Assembly: GCF_036013745.1 (NCBI RefSeq)
Contig: NZ_CP107880.1
Location: forward strand, 1,612,001-1,676,000
DNA length: 64,000 nt
Reading direction: 5' to 3'
DNA from: Streptomyces sp. NBC_00483
GTDB lineage: Bacteria > Actinomycetota > Actinomycetes > Streptomycetales > Streptomycetaceae
Shown: positions 34,198-42,708 of the stretch, piece by piece
How the letters are laid out: each line of letters opens with the position of its first letter
How positions within the stretch are numbered: the stretch's first letter is position 1
Notes under the pieces: generated by a model
The model's input: only the letters and a program-made list of their open reading frames with translations
The model's database searches: none
Told to the model about the DNA's origin: nothing
Translations under genes and position numbers: made by a program

Positions 34198-35443
34198 GCG
34201 CCCCCAGGGGATCGTCGAGGACCGGCTGCCAGGCCAGTTCCGCCGCGCCCACCAGGCTGTTGTGGTCCAGCGTCGACGCCAGGATCGGGACGCTGCCGCT
34301 GCGGCCCCACAGGCTGCGGTCCGCCACGACGGCCCGGAGGCGCTCGGGGTCGGCGTCGAGGAGGGTGCGGTGGAGGCCGCCGAGGACGATGCGGTCCGGG
34401 TTGAGGATGTTGACCAGGCCGGCGAGGCCGAGGCCGAGGCGGTCGATGAGGAGGGCGGTCGCCGCGCGGACGTCCGGGTCGTCCTTCGCCTCGGTCAGCA
34501 GGCCGCGGGCCTGTTCCAGGAGTGAGCCGCCGGGGTCGGGGGCGCGGCCCGCCGCCGTGAGGAAGGCGAGCGGGTCGGCCTCGACGTCCAGGCAGCCGCG
34601 GCTCCCGCAGTGGCAGGGGCGTCCCTCGGGGTTCACGGTGAGGTGGCCGACCTCCAGGGCGAGGCCCGAACTGCCGGTGTGGAGGTGGCCGTCGAGGACG
34701 AGGGCGCCGCCCACTCCGCGGTGCCCGGTCGCCACCAGCAGCAGGTCGCGCGCGCCGCGCCCCGCACCGTGGCGGTGCTCGGCGAGCGCGCCCAGGTTGA
34801 CATCGTTGGCCGCGAACGCCGGGATGCCGAGGCCCGCTTCCCGTACGCAGTCGGTGAAGATCTGCCGCACCGGGGCGCCCACCGGCCAGGCCAGGTGGAG
34901 GGGGTTGAGGGCGGTGCCATCGGGTTCGGCGACCGCGGAGGGGACGGCAAGACCCGCGCCCACGCAGCGTCGCCCCGTGGAATCGAGGAGCCGGACGCCC
35001 GCCTCCACCACCGACCGCAGTACGTCCGCCGGGTCCGGGTCGATGATCTCGCAGCCCGGCGTGGTGGCGACGATGCCGCCGCCGAGGCCGACGAGCGCCG
35101 CCCGGTAGCCGTCGGAGTGGACCTGTGCCGCCAGCGCGACCGGTCCTTCGTCGGCGACGGACAGGCGGTGCGAGGGGCGGCCCTGGGAGCCGGATGCCGC
35201 GCTCGGCTTCGCGTCGATGCGGATGAGGCCGAGCGCCTCCAGCTCCGCGGCGACGGCACCCGCGGTCGCGCGGGTCACACCGAGCTCGGCGGTCAGCACG
35301 GCGCGGGTGGGAGCCCGCCCGGTGTGGACGAGTTCGAGCGCGGGACCGAGCGCGCTGCGCCCCCGCTCCAGACGCGGTGGCCGCCCGGCCGTGTCGCCCG
35401 CCGTGTGGCCCCCGGTCCCGGAGGCCGCCTTGCCGCCGCTCAT
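34184..35443 (-). CDS. ROK family transcriptional regulator
   Basis: The 419-residue protein has an N-terminal winged HTH (ALELVHTGRAPTRAVLTAEL, GVTRATAGAVAAELEALGLI) and a C-terminal ROK sugar-kinase-like domain. The zinc-binding motif CHCGSRGCLDVEAD, ATGHRGVGGALVLDG and NILNPDRIVLGG are all present. ROK regulators of the NagC/XylR type respond to sugars or sugar phosphates. ATG 35443 with GAGGAG 6 bp upstream is preferred to TTG 35449. No sugar operon is directly adjacent, so the target is unknown. Confidence 0.88.
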   Translation of the reverse strand: MSGGKAASGTGGHTAGDTAGRPPRLERGRSALGPALELVHTGRAPTRAVLTAELGVTRATAGAVAAELEALGLIRIDAKPSAASGSQGRPSHRLSVADEGPVALAAQVHSDGYRAALVGLGGGIVATTPGCEIIDPDPADVLRSVVEAGVRLLDSTGRRCVGAGLAVPSAVAEPDGTALNPLHLAWPVGAPVRQIFTDCVREAGLGIPAFAANDVNLGALAEHRHGAGRGARDLLLVATGHRGVGGALVLDGHLHTGSSGLALEVGHLTVNPEGRPCHCGSRGCLDVEADPLAFLTAAGRAPDPGGSLLEQARGLLTEAKDDPDVRAATALLIDRLGLGLAGLVNILNPDRIVLGGLHRTLLDADPERLRAVVADRSLWGRSGSVPILASTLDHNSLVGAAELAWQPVLDDPLGALSGG

Positions 35444-35521
35444 CAGCAACTCCTCGCCCTGATCACGCTCAGGAATGTTAGCCGGTGAACGCCCCGTGGC
35501 CGATCCGTGCGCGCACCCCGT

Positions 35522-36163
35522 CTACAAGCCGCTGACCCGCAACGTGATGTTGAGCCGCCCGCTCAGGCCGAGCCCGGGCGTCGCCGTCCCCGGCTCGGTC
35601 CTCGGCACCCCGTGGTACGCGAACCGCGACGCGCCGCCGAACACGAACAGATCCCCGCTGCGCAGCTCGACGTCGGTGTACGGCTTCGTACGGGTCTCGG
35701 TGTTGCCGAACCGGAAGACGCAGGTGTCACCGAGGCTGAGGGACACGACCGGCGCGGTCGACTTCTCGTCGCGGTCCTTGTGCATGCCCATGTGGGCGTC
35801 GGTGTCGTAGTAGTTGATCAGGGCGATGTCGTAGGGGTCGGCCGGGCCTTCGCCGTAGGCCGCCGCGACCGCCCGCCGGCCGAGCGCCACCAGCTCGTCC
35901 GGCATCGGCTTCACCGCCTCCCCGTCGCCGTCGACCGCGGTGCGCGCGTAGCCGTACGGGAACCAGTGCCAGCCGAGGCCGAACTGCCGCACGCTCATCC
36001 GGCCCCCGCCCGGCAGCCGCACATCGCGCAGGCCGGCGGGCGGGCGCGCCCAGGTGCGGCACAGCTCGATCAGGCGCCGCTGTTCCCGCTCGTCGAGCCA
36101 GTCGGGGACGTGGACGGCGCCGGGGGCGATCTCCGTGCGGTCGCGGGCGAACAGTTCGTTCAT
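35522..36163 (-). CDS. alkB: AlkB-family alpha-ketoglutarate-dependent DNA/RNA repair dioxygenase
   Basis: The 213-residue protein has the Fe(II)/2-oxoglutarate dioxygenase signature: HxD in HMGMHKDRDE, distal His in SRFAYHGVP and the 2OG-binding Arg in GRLNITLRVSG. GLGWHWFPYGY and NYYDTDAHMG fit the nucleotide-recognition lid and core of AlkB. AlkB oxidatively removes methyl groups from 1-methyladenine and 3-methylcytosine. It stands alone without an adaptive-response ada gene. Confidence 0.9.
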   Translation of the reverse strand: MNELFARDRTEIAPGAVHVPDWLDEREQRRLIELCRTWARPPAGLRDVRLPGGGRMSVRQFGLGWHWFPYGYARTAVDGDGEAVKPMPDELVALGRRAVAAAYGEGPADPYDIALINYYDTDAHMGMHKDRDEKSTAPVVSLSLGDTCVFRFGNTETRTKPYTDVELRSGDLFVFGGASRFAYHGVPRTEPGTATPGLGLSGRLNITLRVSGL

Positions 36164-36218
36164 GGGTCCAGTGTTCCCGAAGACACGTGGGCCGGTGCGG
36201 CTCGGTACGGTGTGCGGC

Positions 36219-37352
36219 TCAGTACGGCCGCAGCTCCCCCTTCTCCGCCCCCTTCCCCGGCCGCGCCGCCGTGTCCTTCGGGTACGAGATGTGGTCCGGG
36301 TCGCCGTCGGATGTGTAGCGCGTGAGTTTTCCGGCGGAGAGCTGGTCGAGCCAGTGTGTGGAGCTGTAGTTGGCGTCCTTGCCCTTGGCGGGGGCCGAGC
36401 GGATGCGGGGGATCGCGGCCGGGTCGAAGGAGTCCGCGTACGGGGAGGGGGCCGGGTTCGCGCCGACGAGGTAGACGCCCCGGTTCTTGTACGCCGTGCC
36501 GGACGCGCTGCCGGTCAGGGCGAGGTCGGCGGGTTCGGGCTGAATGCCGTACGGGAGGGCGAGGGAGCGGACGTCCGTGCCGGGGACGTCGCGCACGATG
36601 GAGCGCTGGCCATTGGCGATCTGGGCGCGCGCCTCGGCGGTGCCGCTCTGCGCGAGGTCGGCGTGGTCGAGGGTGTGGTTGCCGATCTCGAAGCCGTTCT
36701 TCTTCAGCCAGGTCAGGGCCTTCTTCTGGCCGGTGGCTGCGAAGGCGTCGCCGTTCACGAAGAGGGTTGCGCGGGCCTTGAAGCGCGGGTGGTCGCGGGC
36801 GACGGCGCGCAGGACACCGACCGCGCAGTCGTCGGTGGGTTCGCCGTCGGCGCCGAGGCGGAGCTGGCTGTCGGTGGAGTCGTCGAAGGTGAGGACGACC
36901 GGGTGGGCGCCGGCCGGGATGTCGATCCTCCCCGTCTCGTACTCGCCCGCGGTCACGGGCACGTACCCCTCGCGCACCAGGCGTTCCAGTTCGGCGCGGA
37001 GGTCCTTGGGTGTCCGGTCGTACGCGCTCTTCGGGTGCTCGACGATCTGGTGGTACATGAGCACCGGCACGGCGCCCAGTTCGTTGGCGCGCACCTTTTC
37101 CGGTGCCGGAGGTTTGGCCGGTTTCGCTGCCCCGGACGAGTGTCCTGAGCCCGGGGAGTGGGAATCCTGCCGGTCACCGGCGGACTGCGGAGGCTTGGCT
37201 CCATCAGCCGGCGCATCGCTCCCGGTACCGCCACAGGAGACAGCGGCCATCGCAAGGACCAGAGCAGATACGGCAGTTGTGCCGGAACGGTGAACACGAG
37301 GAACGCGAAGAAGACGAGGACGACGAGGACGACGCTGTAGACCACGACGCAC
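36219..37352 (-). CDS. Polysaccharide deacetylase lipoprotein
   Basis: The 377-residue protein has a carbohydrate esterase 4 NodB domain: VPVLMYHQI, the catalytic and metal motif VVLTFDDST, HxxxH in IGNHTLDHADL and ALPYGIQPE. The N-terminus is Arg-rich and ends in TTAVSALVLAMAAVSCGG, a lipobox with Cys at about residue 40, so the enzyme is probably membrane-anchored outside the cell. It likely deacetylates peptidoglycan or another glycan. GTG 37352 has GGAGG 4 bp upstream. It diverges from a glycoside-hydrolase-like gene only 23 bp away. Confidence 0.8.
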   Translation of the reverse strand: MRRGLQRRPRRPRLLRVPRVHRSGTTAVSALVLAMAAVSCGGTGSDAPADGAKPPQSAGDRQDSHSPGSGHSSGAAKPAKPPAPEKVRANELGAVPVLMYHQIVEHPKSAYDRTPKDLRAELERLVREGYVPVTAGEYETGRIDIPAGAHPVVLTFDDSTDSQLRLGADGEPTDDCAVGVLRAVARDHPRFKARATLFVNGDAFAATGQKKALTWLKKNGFEIGNHTLDHADLAQSGTAEARAQIANGQRSIVRDVPGTDVRSLALPYGIQPEPADLALTGSASGTAYKNRGVYLVGANPAPSPYADSFDPAAIPRIRSAPAKGKDANYSSTHWLDQLSAGKLTRYTSDGDPDHISYPKDTAARPGKGAEKGELRPY

Positions 37353-37375
37353 GAGACCTCCTGGAGGATCTGCTG

Positions 37376-39046
37376 ATGCGGCTCGACTGGAAGAACTGGC
37401 TCCGCTCCCCCACCTCCCGCTCATCCGGTTCCGTTTCCGACCCTGCGGCCAGCGCTTCCCCGGCGGGCTTCCCGCGCAGACGGCCGGTCATCCTCGTCTG
37501 CGTACTGCTCGCACTGGTTCTCGCCATAGGCGGCACACTCTCGCTACGCGCCGCACACGGAACCACCCTGAACCTCGTGGGCCTGCCCAACGACGGCAAG
37601 CTGGGCGCGCAGCTCCTGCGCACGGGAGAGTTCGAAGTCGCGGGCGCCGAGGGCGACAAACTCAAGGGCACCAAGGTCACCCTCGACGGCAAGCCCCTGC
37701 GGACACGGGCCGCGCACGGCAGCGCCGGCGCCCTCTCCGTCGGCCTGGGTGACATCAAGGACGGCACACACGAACTGCGCGTCACCCACCCCGGTTCCTG
37801 GCCCACCGGTGACACCGAGGTCGTCCGAAAACTGACGGTCGACACCGAGGCACCCCGCCTCAAGGTGGCCGACACCAAGGCGGACGGCTTCCACGAGCCC
37901 GTCACCGTCAGGGGCACGGCGGCCGGCGCGCAGCGAATAACCGTCGCGGGGCACACGGCGAAGCCCGCGAAGGACGGCGCCTTCGCCGTCCGGCTCCCGC
38001 GTCCACCGGGACGTACGACGGTCACGGCGACCGACGCCGCGGGCAACACCGCCCGCCATGAGGCCGAACTCACCGTGCACCGGCCGCTGTTGAAGGCCGT
38101 GCACGTCAGCGCCCAGGGCTGGGCCTCCGACGCGCTGCGCGAGCCGGTCATGAAGATGCTGAAGCAGAAGAAGATCAACGCGGTGCAGCTCGACATCAAG
38201 GACGAGCTCGGCGAGGTCGGTTACGCCTCCAAGGTGCCACTCGCGAAGAGCGTCGGCGCCGCCAAGGGGTACTACGACGCGAAGAAGGCCGTCAAGGAGA
38301 TCCACGCCGCCGGCGGCACGGTCGTCGGCCGCATCGTCGCCTTCCGCGACCCGATCCTCGCCACCAAGTCCTGGAAGTCCGGGCACCGCGACCGTGTGGT
38401 GCGGACCCCGGGCGGGGGCGCCTACAACGGCGGCAGCTACGGCCAGTTGTCGTTCACCAACTTTGCGAACAAGGAGGTGCGGCAGTACAACATCGACCTG
38501 GCCGCGGAGGCCGCGAAGCTGGGCTTCGACGACATCCTCTACGACTACATCCGCCGCCCCGACGGCCCGATCCGCAAGATGTCCTTCCCGGGCCTCGGTG
38601 ACACCACGCCCGAGCGGTCCGTCGCCGATGTCGTCGGCGAGACACGTGCCGCCGTCCGCAAGCACAACGCGTTCCTCGGTGTCTCGGTGTTCGGCATCGC
38701 CGTCGACCGGCCGAAGGAGATCGCCCAGGACGTCGGCCTGCTCGCGCAGGAGGCCGACTACATCTCGCCGATGATCTACCCCTCGCACTGGGCCAAGGGC
38801 GAGTACGGCGTCTCCGACCCCAACTCCCACCCGTACCCGATCACCAAGCGCTCCCTCGCCGCGTTCGCGAAGAAGACGCGGCACACCGACGCGCAGATCG
38901 TCCCCTGGATCCAGGACTTCTCCCTCGGCGTCTCCTACGGCGACAAGGAGGTCCGCGCCCAACTCGACGCGGCCCGCTCCGACGGCATCAAGGGGTTCCT
39001 GCTGTGGAATCCGGGGGTGCGCTACCACGAGGGGGCGTTGGGCTGA
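37376..39046 (+). CDS. Putative glycoside hydrolase, DUF4015 family, membrane-anchored
   Basis: The 556-residue protein has an N-terminal signal-anchor helix (VILVCVLLALVLAIGGTLSL, about residues 35-55). Ig-like beta domains follow (NLVGLPNDGKLGAQLLRTGE and VRGTAAGAQRITVAGHTAK). The DUF4015 TIM-barrel domain runs from about residue 235: KKINAVQLDIKDELGEVGY, ILYDYIRRPDGPI, ADYISPMIYPSHW and GIKGFLLWNPG. Family members are thought to be alpha-glycanases acting on extracellular polysaccharide. ATG 37376 has GGAGG 8 bp upstream. With the divergent deacetylase it suggests extracellular glycan remodelling. Confidence 0.82.
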   Translation: MRLDWKNWLRSPTSRSSGSVSDPAASASPAGFPRRRPVILVCVLLALVLAIGGTLSLRAAHGTTLNLVGLPNDGKLGAQLLRTGEFEVAGAEGDKLKGTKVTLDGKPLRTRAAHGSAGALSVGLGDIKDGTHELRVTHPGSWPTGDTEVVRKLTVDTEAPRLKVADTKADGFHEPVTVRGTAAGAQRITVAGHTAKPAKDGAFAVRLPRPPGRTTVTATDAAGNTARHEAELTVHRPLLKAVHVSAQGWASDALREPVMKMLKQKKINAVQLDIKDELGEVGYASKVPLAKSVGAAKGYYDAKKAVKEIHAAGGTVVGRIVAFRDPILATKSWKSGHRDRVVRTPGGGAYNGGSYGQLSFTNFANKEVRQYNIDLAAEAAKLGFDDILYDYIRRPDGPIRKMSFPGLGDTTPERSVADVVGETRAAVRKHNAFLGVSVFGIAVDRPKEIAQDVGLLAQEADYISPMIYPSHWAKGEYGVSDPNSHPYPITKRSLAAFAKKTRHTDAQIVPWIQDFSLGVSYGDKEVRAQLDAARSDGIKGFLLWNPGVRYHEGALG

Positions 39047-39072
39047 GGGACGGGTGAGCCCCTTGACCGAAC

Positions 39073-39123
39073 GGGTGGGTCCCTCCACCCCGTGGGGCGG
39101 GCCCTCCACCCCGCCGTCTTTTT
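39073..39123 (+). terminator. Tandem hairpins with T-tract after the DUF4015 gene
   Basis: Hairpin 1 is GGGTGG-GTCCCT-CCACCC (39073-39090). Hairpin 2 is GGCGGG/CCCGCC (39096-39101 and 39110-39115). TCTTTTT follows at 39117-39123. The hairpin followed directly by a T-run is a textbook intrinsic terminator, rare in this GC-rich window. Confidence 0.8.
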
Positions 39124-39246
39124 CATCATCCTGAAGAATTTCAACATGACCCTTGTCGGGCGCGGCGTCGTGCAGTTCAATCGTCATTGAGCCCGCCGGT
39201 GTCCGTGCCGCGCGGGGACAGTCGACCCGACAAGGCAGGTACGTCC

Positions 39247-39834
39247 ATGAGCGAGGCCAAGCCCGATGTGGACGCCCTCGTCGCCACGGTGGGACTGCAG
39301 GTGCGGGCGGCCCGCAAGCAGGCAGGGCTCACTCTGGACGCGCTCAGCAAGGCGGCCGGCGTCAGCGTCGGCCTCATCAGTCAGGTCGAGCGGGGCAAGG
39401 GCAACCCGTCCTTCGCCACGCTCGCCCAGATCGCGCACGGCCTGGACATCCCCATCGGCCGTCTCTTCCACCTGGCGGACCAGGTCTCGCCCGTGGTGCG
39501 CCACGACGAGCGGCGAGTCCTCGACTTCCACGGAGCCGCCGAACTGACCGGCGCGCGCTACGAGTTGCTCACGCCGACCCTGAGCGGGGCGCTCGAGTCG
39601 ATCTGGGTGGAGACCGAGCCGGGGCACGACACGAGCGACACCCCGTTCCGACACAACGGCGAGGAGTTCGGCATCGTGCTGAGCGGGGTCAAGGACGTCT
39701 ACCTCGACGGCGTCCGACACCGCCTGTACCCCGGTGACTCCATCACGTACTCCAGCAGCGTGCCGCACTGGTACGCCAACCCCGGTGACGAACCGGCCAG
39801 TTCGGTCTGGGTGATCACGCCGCCCACTTGGTGA
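39247..39834 (+). CDS. XRE-family regulator with C-terminal cupin domain
   Basis: The 195-residue protein has an N-terminal HTH (GLQVRAARKQAGLTLDALSK, AAGVSVGLISQVERGKGNPS) and a C-terminal cupin (FRHNGEEFGIVLSGVKDVYL, YPGDSITYSSSVPHWYANPG). Members commonly control import and catabolism of amino acids, polyamines or organic acids, with the ligand bound in the cupin. It directly precedes the transporter and enzymes of the catabolic cluster in the same direction and is its likely local regulator. ATG 39247 was chosen over an upstream in-frame start at 39187. TGAA-GAAT-TTCA at 39132-39143 is a possible operator. Confidence 0.88.
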   Translation: MSEAKPDVDALVATVGLQVRAARKQAGLTLDALSKAAGVSVGLISQVERGKGNPSFATLAQIAHGLDIPIGRLFHLADQVSPVVRHDERRVLDFHGAAELTGARYELLTPTLSGALESIWVETEPGHDTSDTPFRHNGEEFGIVLSGVKDVYLDGVRHRLYPGDSITYSSSVPHWYANPGDEPASSVWVITPPTW

Positions 39835-39971
39835 TCCCCACCGGCCCCGCCGACCCCGCTTCCCGAGCCTGAAGAACAAGCCCCACAGCAGAAGACACCC
39901 CACCGGACGCGCCCACCGCAGCGCGCGCCCGTCATCCGCGCACGCCCGATCCTCGACCAGCGAGGTGCCTG

Positions 39972-41273
39972 ATGGCATCGCTTTTGCAGAGATCCCCTGC
40001 CCGTGTGCCGGTCTCCACCCGTCGTGCCCTACTCGCCCTCGGCGGCGGAAACGCCGTCGAGTGGTACGACTGGATGGTCTACGGCCTGCTCGCCTCCTCC
40101 ATAGGCCCGCAGTTCTTCCCCTCCTCCAACCCCCTGTCCTCCACCATGTCCGCGCTCGCCGTCTTCGCCGTCGGCTTCGCGGCGCGCCCGCTCGGCGCCG
40201 TCGTCTTCGGCCGGATCGCCGACCGGGCGGGACGCAAGGGAGTGATGCTCTTCTCGATCGGCTCGATGGTGGCGACCAGCCTGGTCATCACCGTGACCCC
40301 CACCCATGCCGCGATCGGCACCTGGGCGGGCGTGATCCTGCTCCTGTGCCGGATCGTGCAGGGCGTGTCCACCGGCATCGAGGCCCCGCTCAACTCCACG
40401 TACGCCGTGGAACTCGCGCCCGAAGGACACACCGCCCGGTTCGGCGCGATCATGGGGTTCTACGTCCAAGTGGGCATCGTGGGCGCGTCGTTGGTGTGCT
40501 TCGGCGTCAGCTCGGTGATGAGCCAGGACGCACTCGACTCCTGGGGCTGGCGCATCCCCTTCGCCATCGGCGCGCTCGCCGGAGGTGTCTTCCTGTGGCT
40601 GCGCAGGGCGCTCCCGGAGACGCTGGAGAGCACCGCAGCCGCCGCGGACGACACCGGGGACGCGGCACCCGCAGGACCGTGGGCCGAACTCGCCCGCCGC
40701 AAACTCGCCCTGCTCACCATCGTGTTCGTCGTCGCCGGCGCCCAGGCCATCAACTACACATGGACGACCGGCCTGCCCAACCTGGCCCGCACCACCCACC
40801 ACGAGGACAGCTCGGCCGTCTTCGCGATCACCACGCTCTCCGGAGTCCTCGTCGGGTGTCTGTACCCGCTGGTGGGGCGGATCGCCGACCGCTCGCGGAT
40901 CTCCCGTACGTTCTGGATCTCGCGGCTCGGCACCGCCGCGCTCGTCTTCATCGTCCTCGTGTACCAGGGCCCGGGACTCACCCGGTTCACCGTGGTGATG
41001 CTGGTCGGCGCGCCCGTCCTCGCGTTCACGATGGGCCTGTACAACACGGTCGCCGCCACGCTCATGCCCATGCACTGCCGGGTCACCGGTGTCGGGATCG
41101 GCTACGCCGTCGGCGTCGCGGGCTTCGGCGGCACCGCCCCCTACGTCCTGCTCTGGTTCCAGAACCACGGCGCGGCCGCCGCGTTCCCGGTGTACGTGGC
41201 CGTCCTGTGCCTGCTCAGTGTGCTGCTCTACCGGCTCGCCTTCGCCCGCGGCGCGGTCCGCGCCGGCGACTGA
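39972..41273 (+). CDS. MFS transporter, MHS type, of the catabolic cluster
   Basis: The 433-residue, 12-helix protein has MHS hallmarks: GGGNAVEWYDWMVYGLLASS, FGRIADRAGRKGVM in the helix 2-3 loop and GRIADRSRIS in the second half. It is distantly related to the MHS protein at 2703-4088. MHS proteins import organic acids by proton symport. Position between the XRE-cupin regulator and a FAD oxidoreductase / CoA-transferase series implies that it imports the cluster's substrate. Confidence 0.88.
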   Translation: MASLLQRSPARVPVSTRRALLALGGGNAVEWYDWMVYGLLASSIGPQFFPSSNPLSSTMSALAVFAVGFAARPLGAVVFGRIADRAGRKGVMLFSIGSMVATSLVITVTPTHAAIGTWAGVILLLCRIVQGVSTGIEAPLNSTYAVELAPEGHTARFGAIMGFYVQVGIVGASLVCFGVSSVMSQDALDSWGWRIPFAIGALAGGVFLWLRRALPETLESTAAAADDTGDAAPAGPWAELARRKLALLTIVFVVAGAQAINYTWTTGLPNLARTTHHEDSSAVFAITTLSGVLVGCLYPLVGRIADRSRISRTFWISRLGTAALVFIVLVYQGPGLTRFTVVMLVGAPVLAFTMGLYNTVAATLMPMHCRVTGVGIGYAVGVAGFGGTAPYVLLWFQNHGAAAAFPVYVAVLCLLSVLLYRLAFARGAVRAGD

Positions 41274-41307
41274 CCGCGGCCGTCACCCTCAACGTAAGGA
41301 CATCGCT

Positions 41308-42708
41308 GTGCCTGTAGTTCCCCCTGCCCTGACGGGCGACCGCATCGCTCTCGAAGCGGTCGAGGCCCCCGTCGTCCAGCGCTCCGACGTCGTCGTCGTG
41401 GGCGGCGGACCGGCCGGCGTCAGCGCCGCCGTCGCCGCCGCGCGGACCGGCGCGAGCGTCACCCTGCTCGAACGCTACGCGGCGCTCGGCGGACTCGCGT
41501 CCGGCGGCATGGTCCTGGTGCTCGACGACATGATCAACGGCGACGAGATCACCGTGACCGGCGTCGTCGACGAGTACGTGGAGCGGATGGCCAAGCTCGG
41601 CCTCGCCGTCTATCCGCCGGTCGAGGACCGCTATTCCTCACCCGAGATGTGGGCCAAGTGGGGCCGCTGGGGCTCCTTCGACTTCCACCAGCACATCAAC
41701 CCCAAGCCCATCTGCTACGCCGTCGCGTTCGACCCGGACGGCTGGAAGCGGGTCTCCAACGACCTGGTGCGTGAGAGCGGTGTCACGCTGCGGCTGCACA
41801 GCTGGTTCTCCCGGCCGATCGTCCAGGACGGTGTGCTCAAGGGTGTCGTCTGCGAGACCAAGTCGGGGCCGCAGGCGGTCATGGGCGATGTCGTCATCGA
41901 CACCACTGGTGACATCGACGTGGCCGCCCGCTCGGGCGCCGCGCACACCAGCGCCGGCTACCTCACCACGCTCGTCTTCCGGCTCGGCGGCATCGACACC
42001 GACGCCGCCGAACGCTACGAGCAGGAGCACCCGCGCGAGGTCCGCGCCCTCAACCGCAAGATCAAGCGGATGCTGGGCGGCGCCTGGGAACTGTGGTGGC
42101 TCAAGACCCCGATCCCCGGCGTGGTGTGGTGCAACTGCCCCCACATGACCGGCTTCGACGGCACCGACCCTGCCTCCCTCACCGAAGCCGAGTTCGAGGC
42201 GCGGGACCGCATCGCGACCGCCCTCGACACCATCCGCCAGGAGCTGCCCGGCTTCGAGAAGGCGTACCTGCTGGACGTCGCCGAGCAGATGGGCGTACGG
42301 CAGACCCGACTCCTGGAAGGCGAGTACGTGGTGACCAAGGACGACATCACCGCGCGACAGCACTTCACGGACTCCGTTGCCCGCGGGCGCGACTACTACT
42401 ACCCGTACCGGTCGCTGCTGCCGCGCGACGTCGACCAGTTGATCGTGGCGGGCCGGCACTATTCGGCCACCCCCGAGGCGCAGCGCATGTCCCGCGAGAT
42501 ACCGCCGTGCATGGCGATGGGGCAGGCGGCGGGGATCGCCGCGGCCACCGCCGTCGAACAGGGCGTTCTCGTACGCGATGTGGACCCGGCCGTGATCCAG
42601 CGCCGGATGCGCGACCAGGGGGCCGACCCCGGCGACGTACCCGCCGCGAACGCCACGACCGCCACCGCCGCACAGCCCTCGCAGCCTTCGCAGGAGGCCC
42701 TCGTATGA
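41308..42708 (+). CDS. FAD-dependent oxidoreductase (pfam12831-type)
   Basis: The 466-residue flavoprotein has the Rossmann FAD motif DVVVVGGGPAGVSAAVAAAR near residue 30, then TLLERYAALGGLASGGMVLV typical of FAD_oxidored proteins. The second FAD motif region is VDQLIVAGRHYSATPEAQRM. The chemistry is probably dehydrogenation of the imported acid or of its early intermediate; no cofactor partner gene is seen. The GTG start (41308) has GTAAGGA upstream. Its stop overlaps the CoA-transferase start (ATGA), so translation is coupled. Confidence 0.8.
   Translation: MPVVPPALTGDRIALEAVEAPVVQRSDVVVVGGGPAGVSAAVAAARTGASVTLLERYAALGGLASGGMVLVLDDMINGDEITVTGVVDEYVERMAKLGLAVYPPVEDRYSSPEMWAKWGRWGSFDFHQHINPKPICYAVAFDPDGWKRVSNDLVRESGVTLRLHSWFSRPIVQDGVLKGVVCETKSGPQAVMGDVVIDTTGDIDVAARSGAAHTSAGYLTTLVFRLGGIDTDAAERYEQEHPREVRALNRKIKRMLGGAWELWWLKTPIPGVVWCNCPHMTGFDGTDPASLTEAEFEARDRIATALDTIRQELPGFEKAYLLDVAEQMGVRQTRLLEGEYVVTKDDITARQHFTDSVARGRDYYYPYRSLLPRDVDQLIVAGRHYSATPEAQRMSREIPPCMAMGQAAGIAAATAVEQGVLVRDVDPAVIQRRMRDQGADPGDVPAANATTATAAQPSQPSQEALV

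Noticed and set aside
36953-37345. Short leftward frame starting MVYSVVLVVLVFFAFLVF, resembling a small membrane protein
   Set aside because: It overlaps the deacetylase N-terminus in another frame and becomes Arg/Thr/Cys-rich soon after the hydrophobic start. The deacetylase frame has a ribosome-binding site, lipobox and full catalytic domain. Some doubt remains because the first 40 codons look membrane-like.
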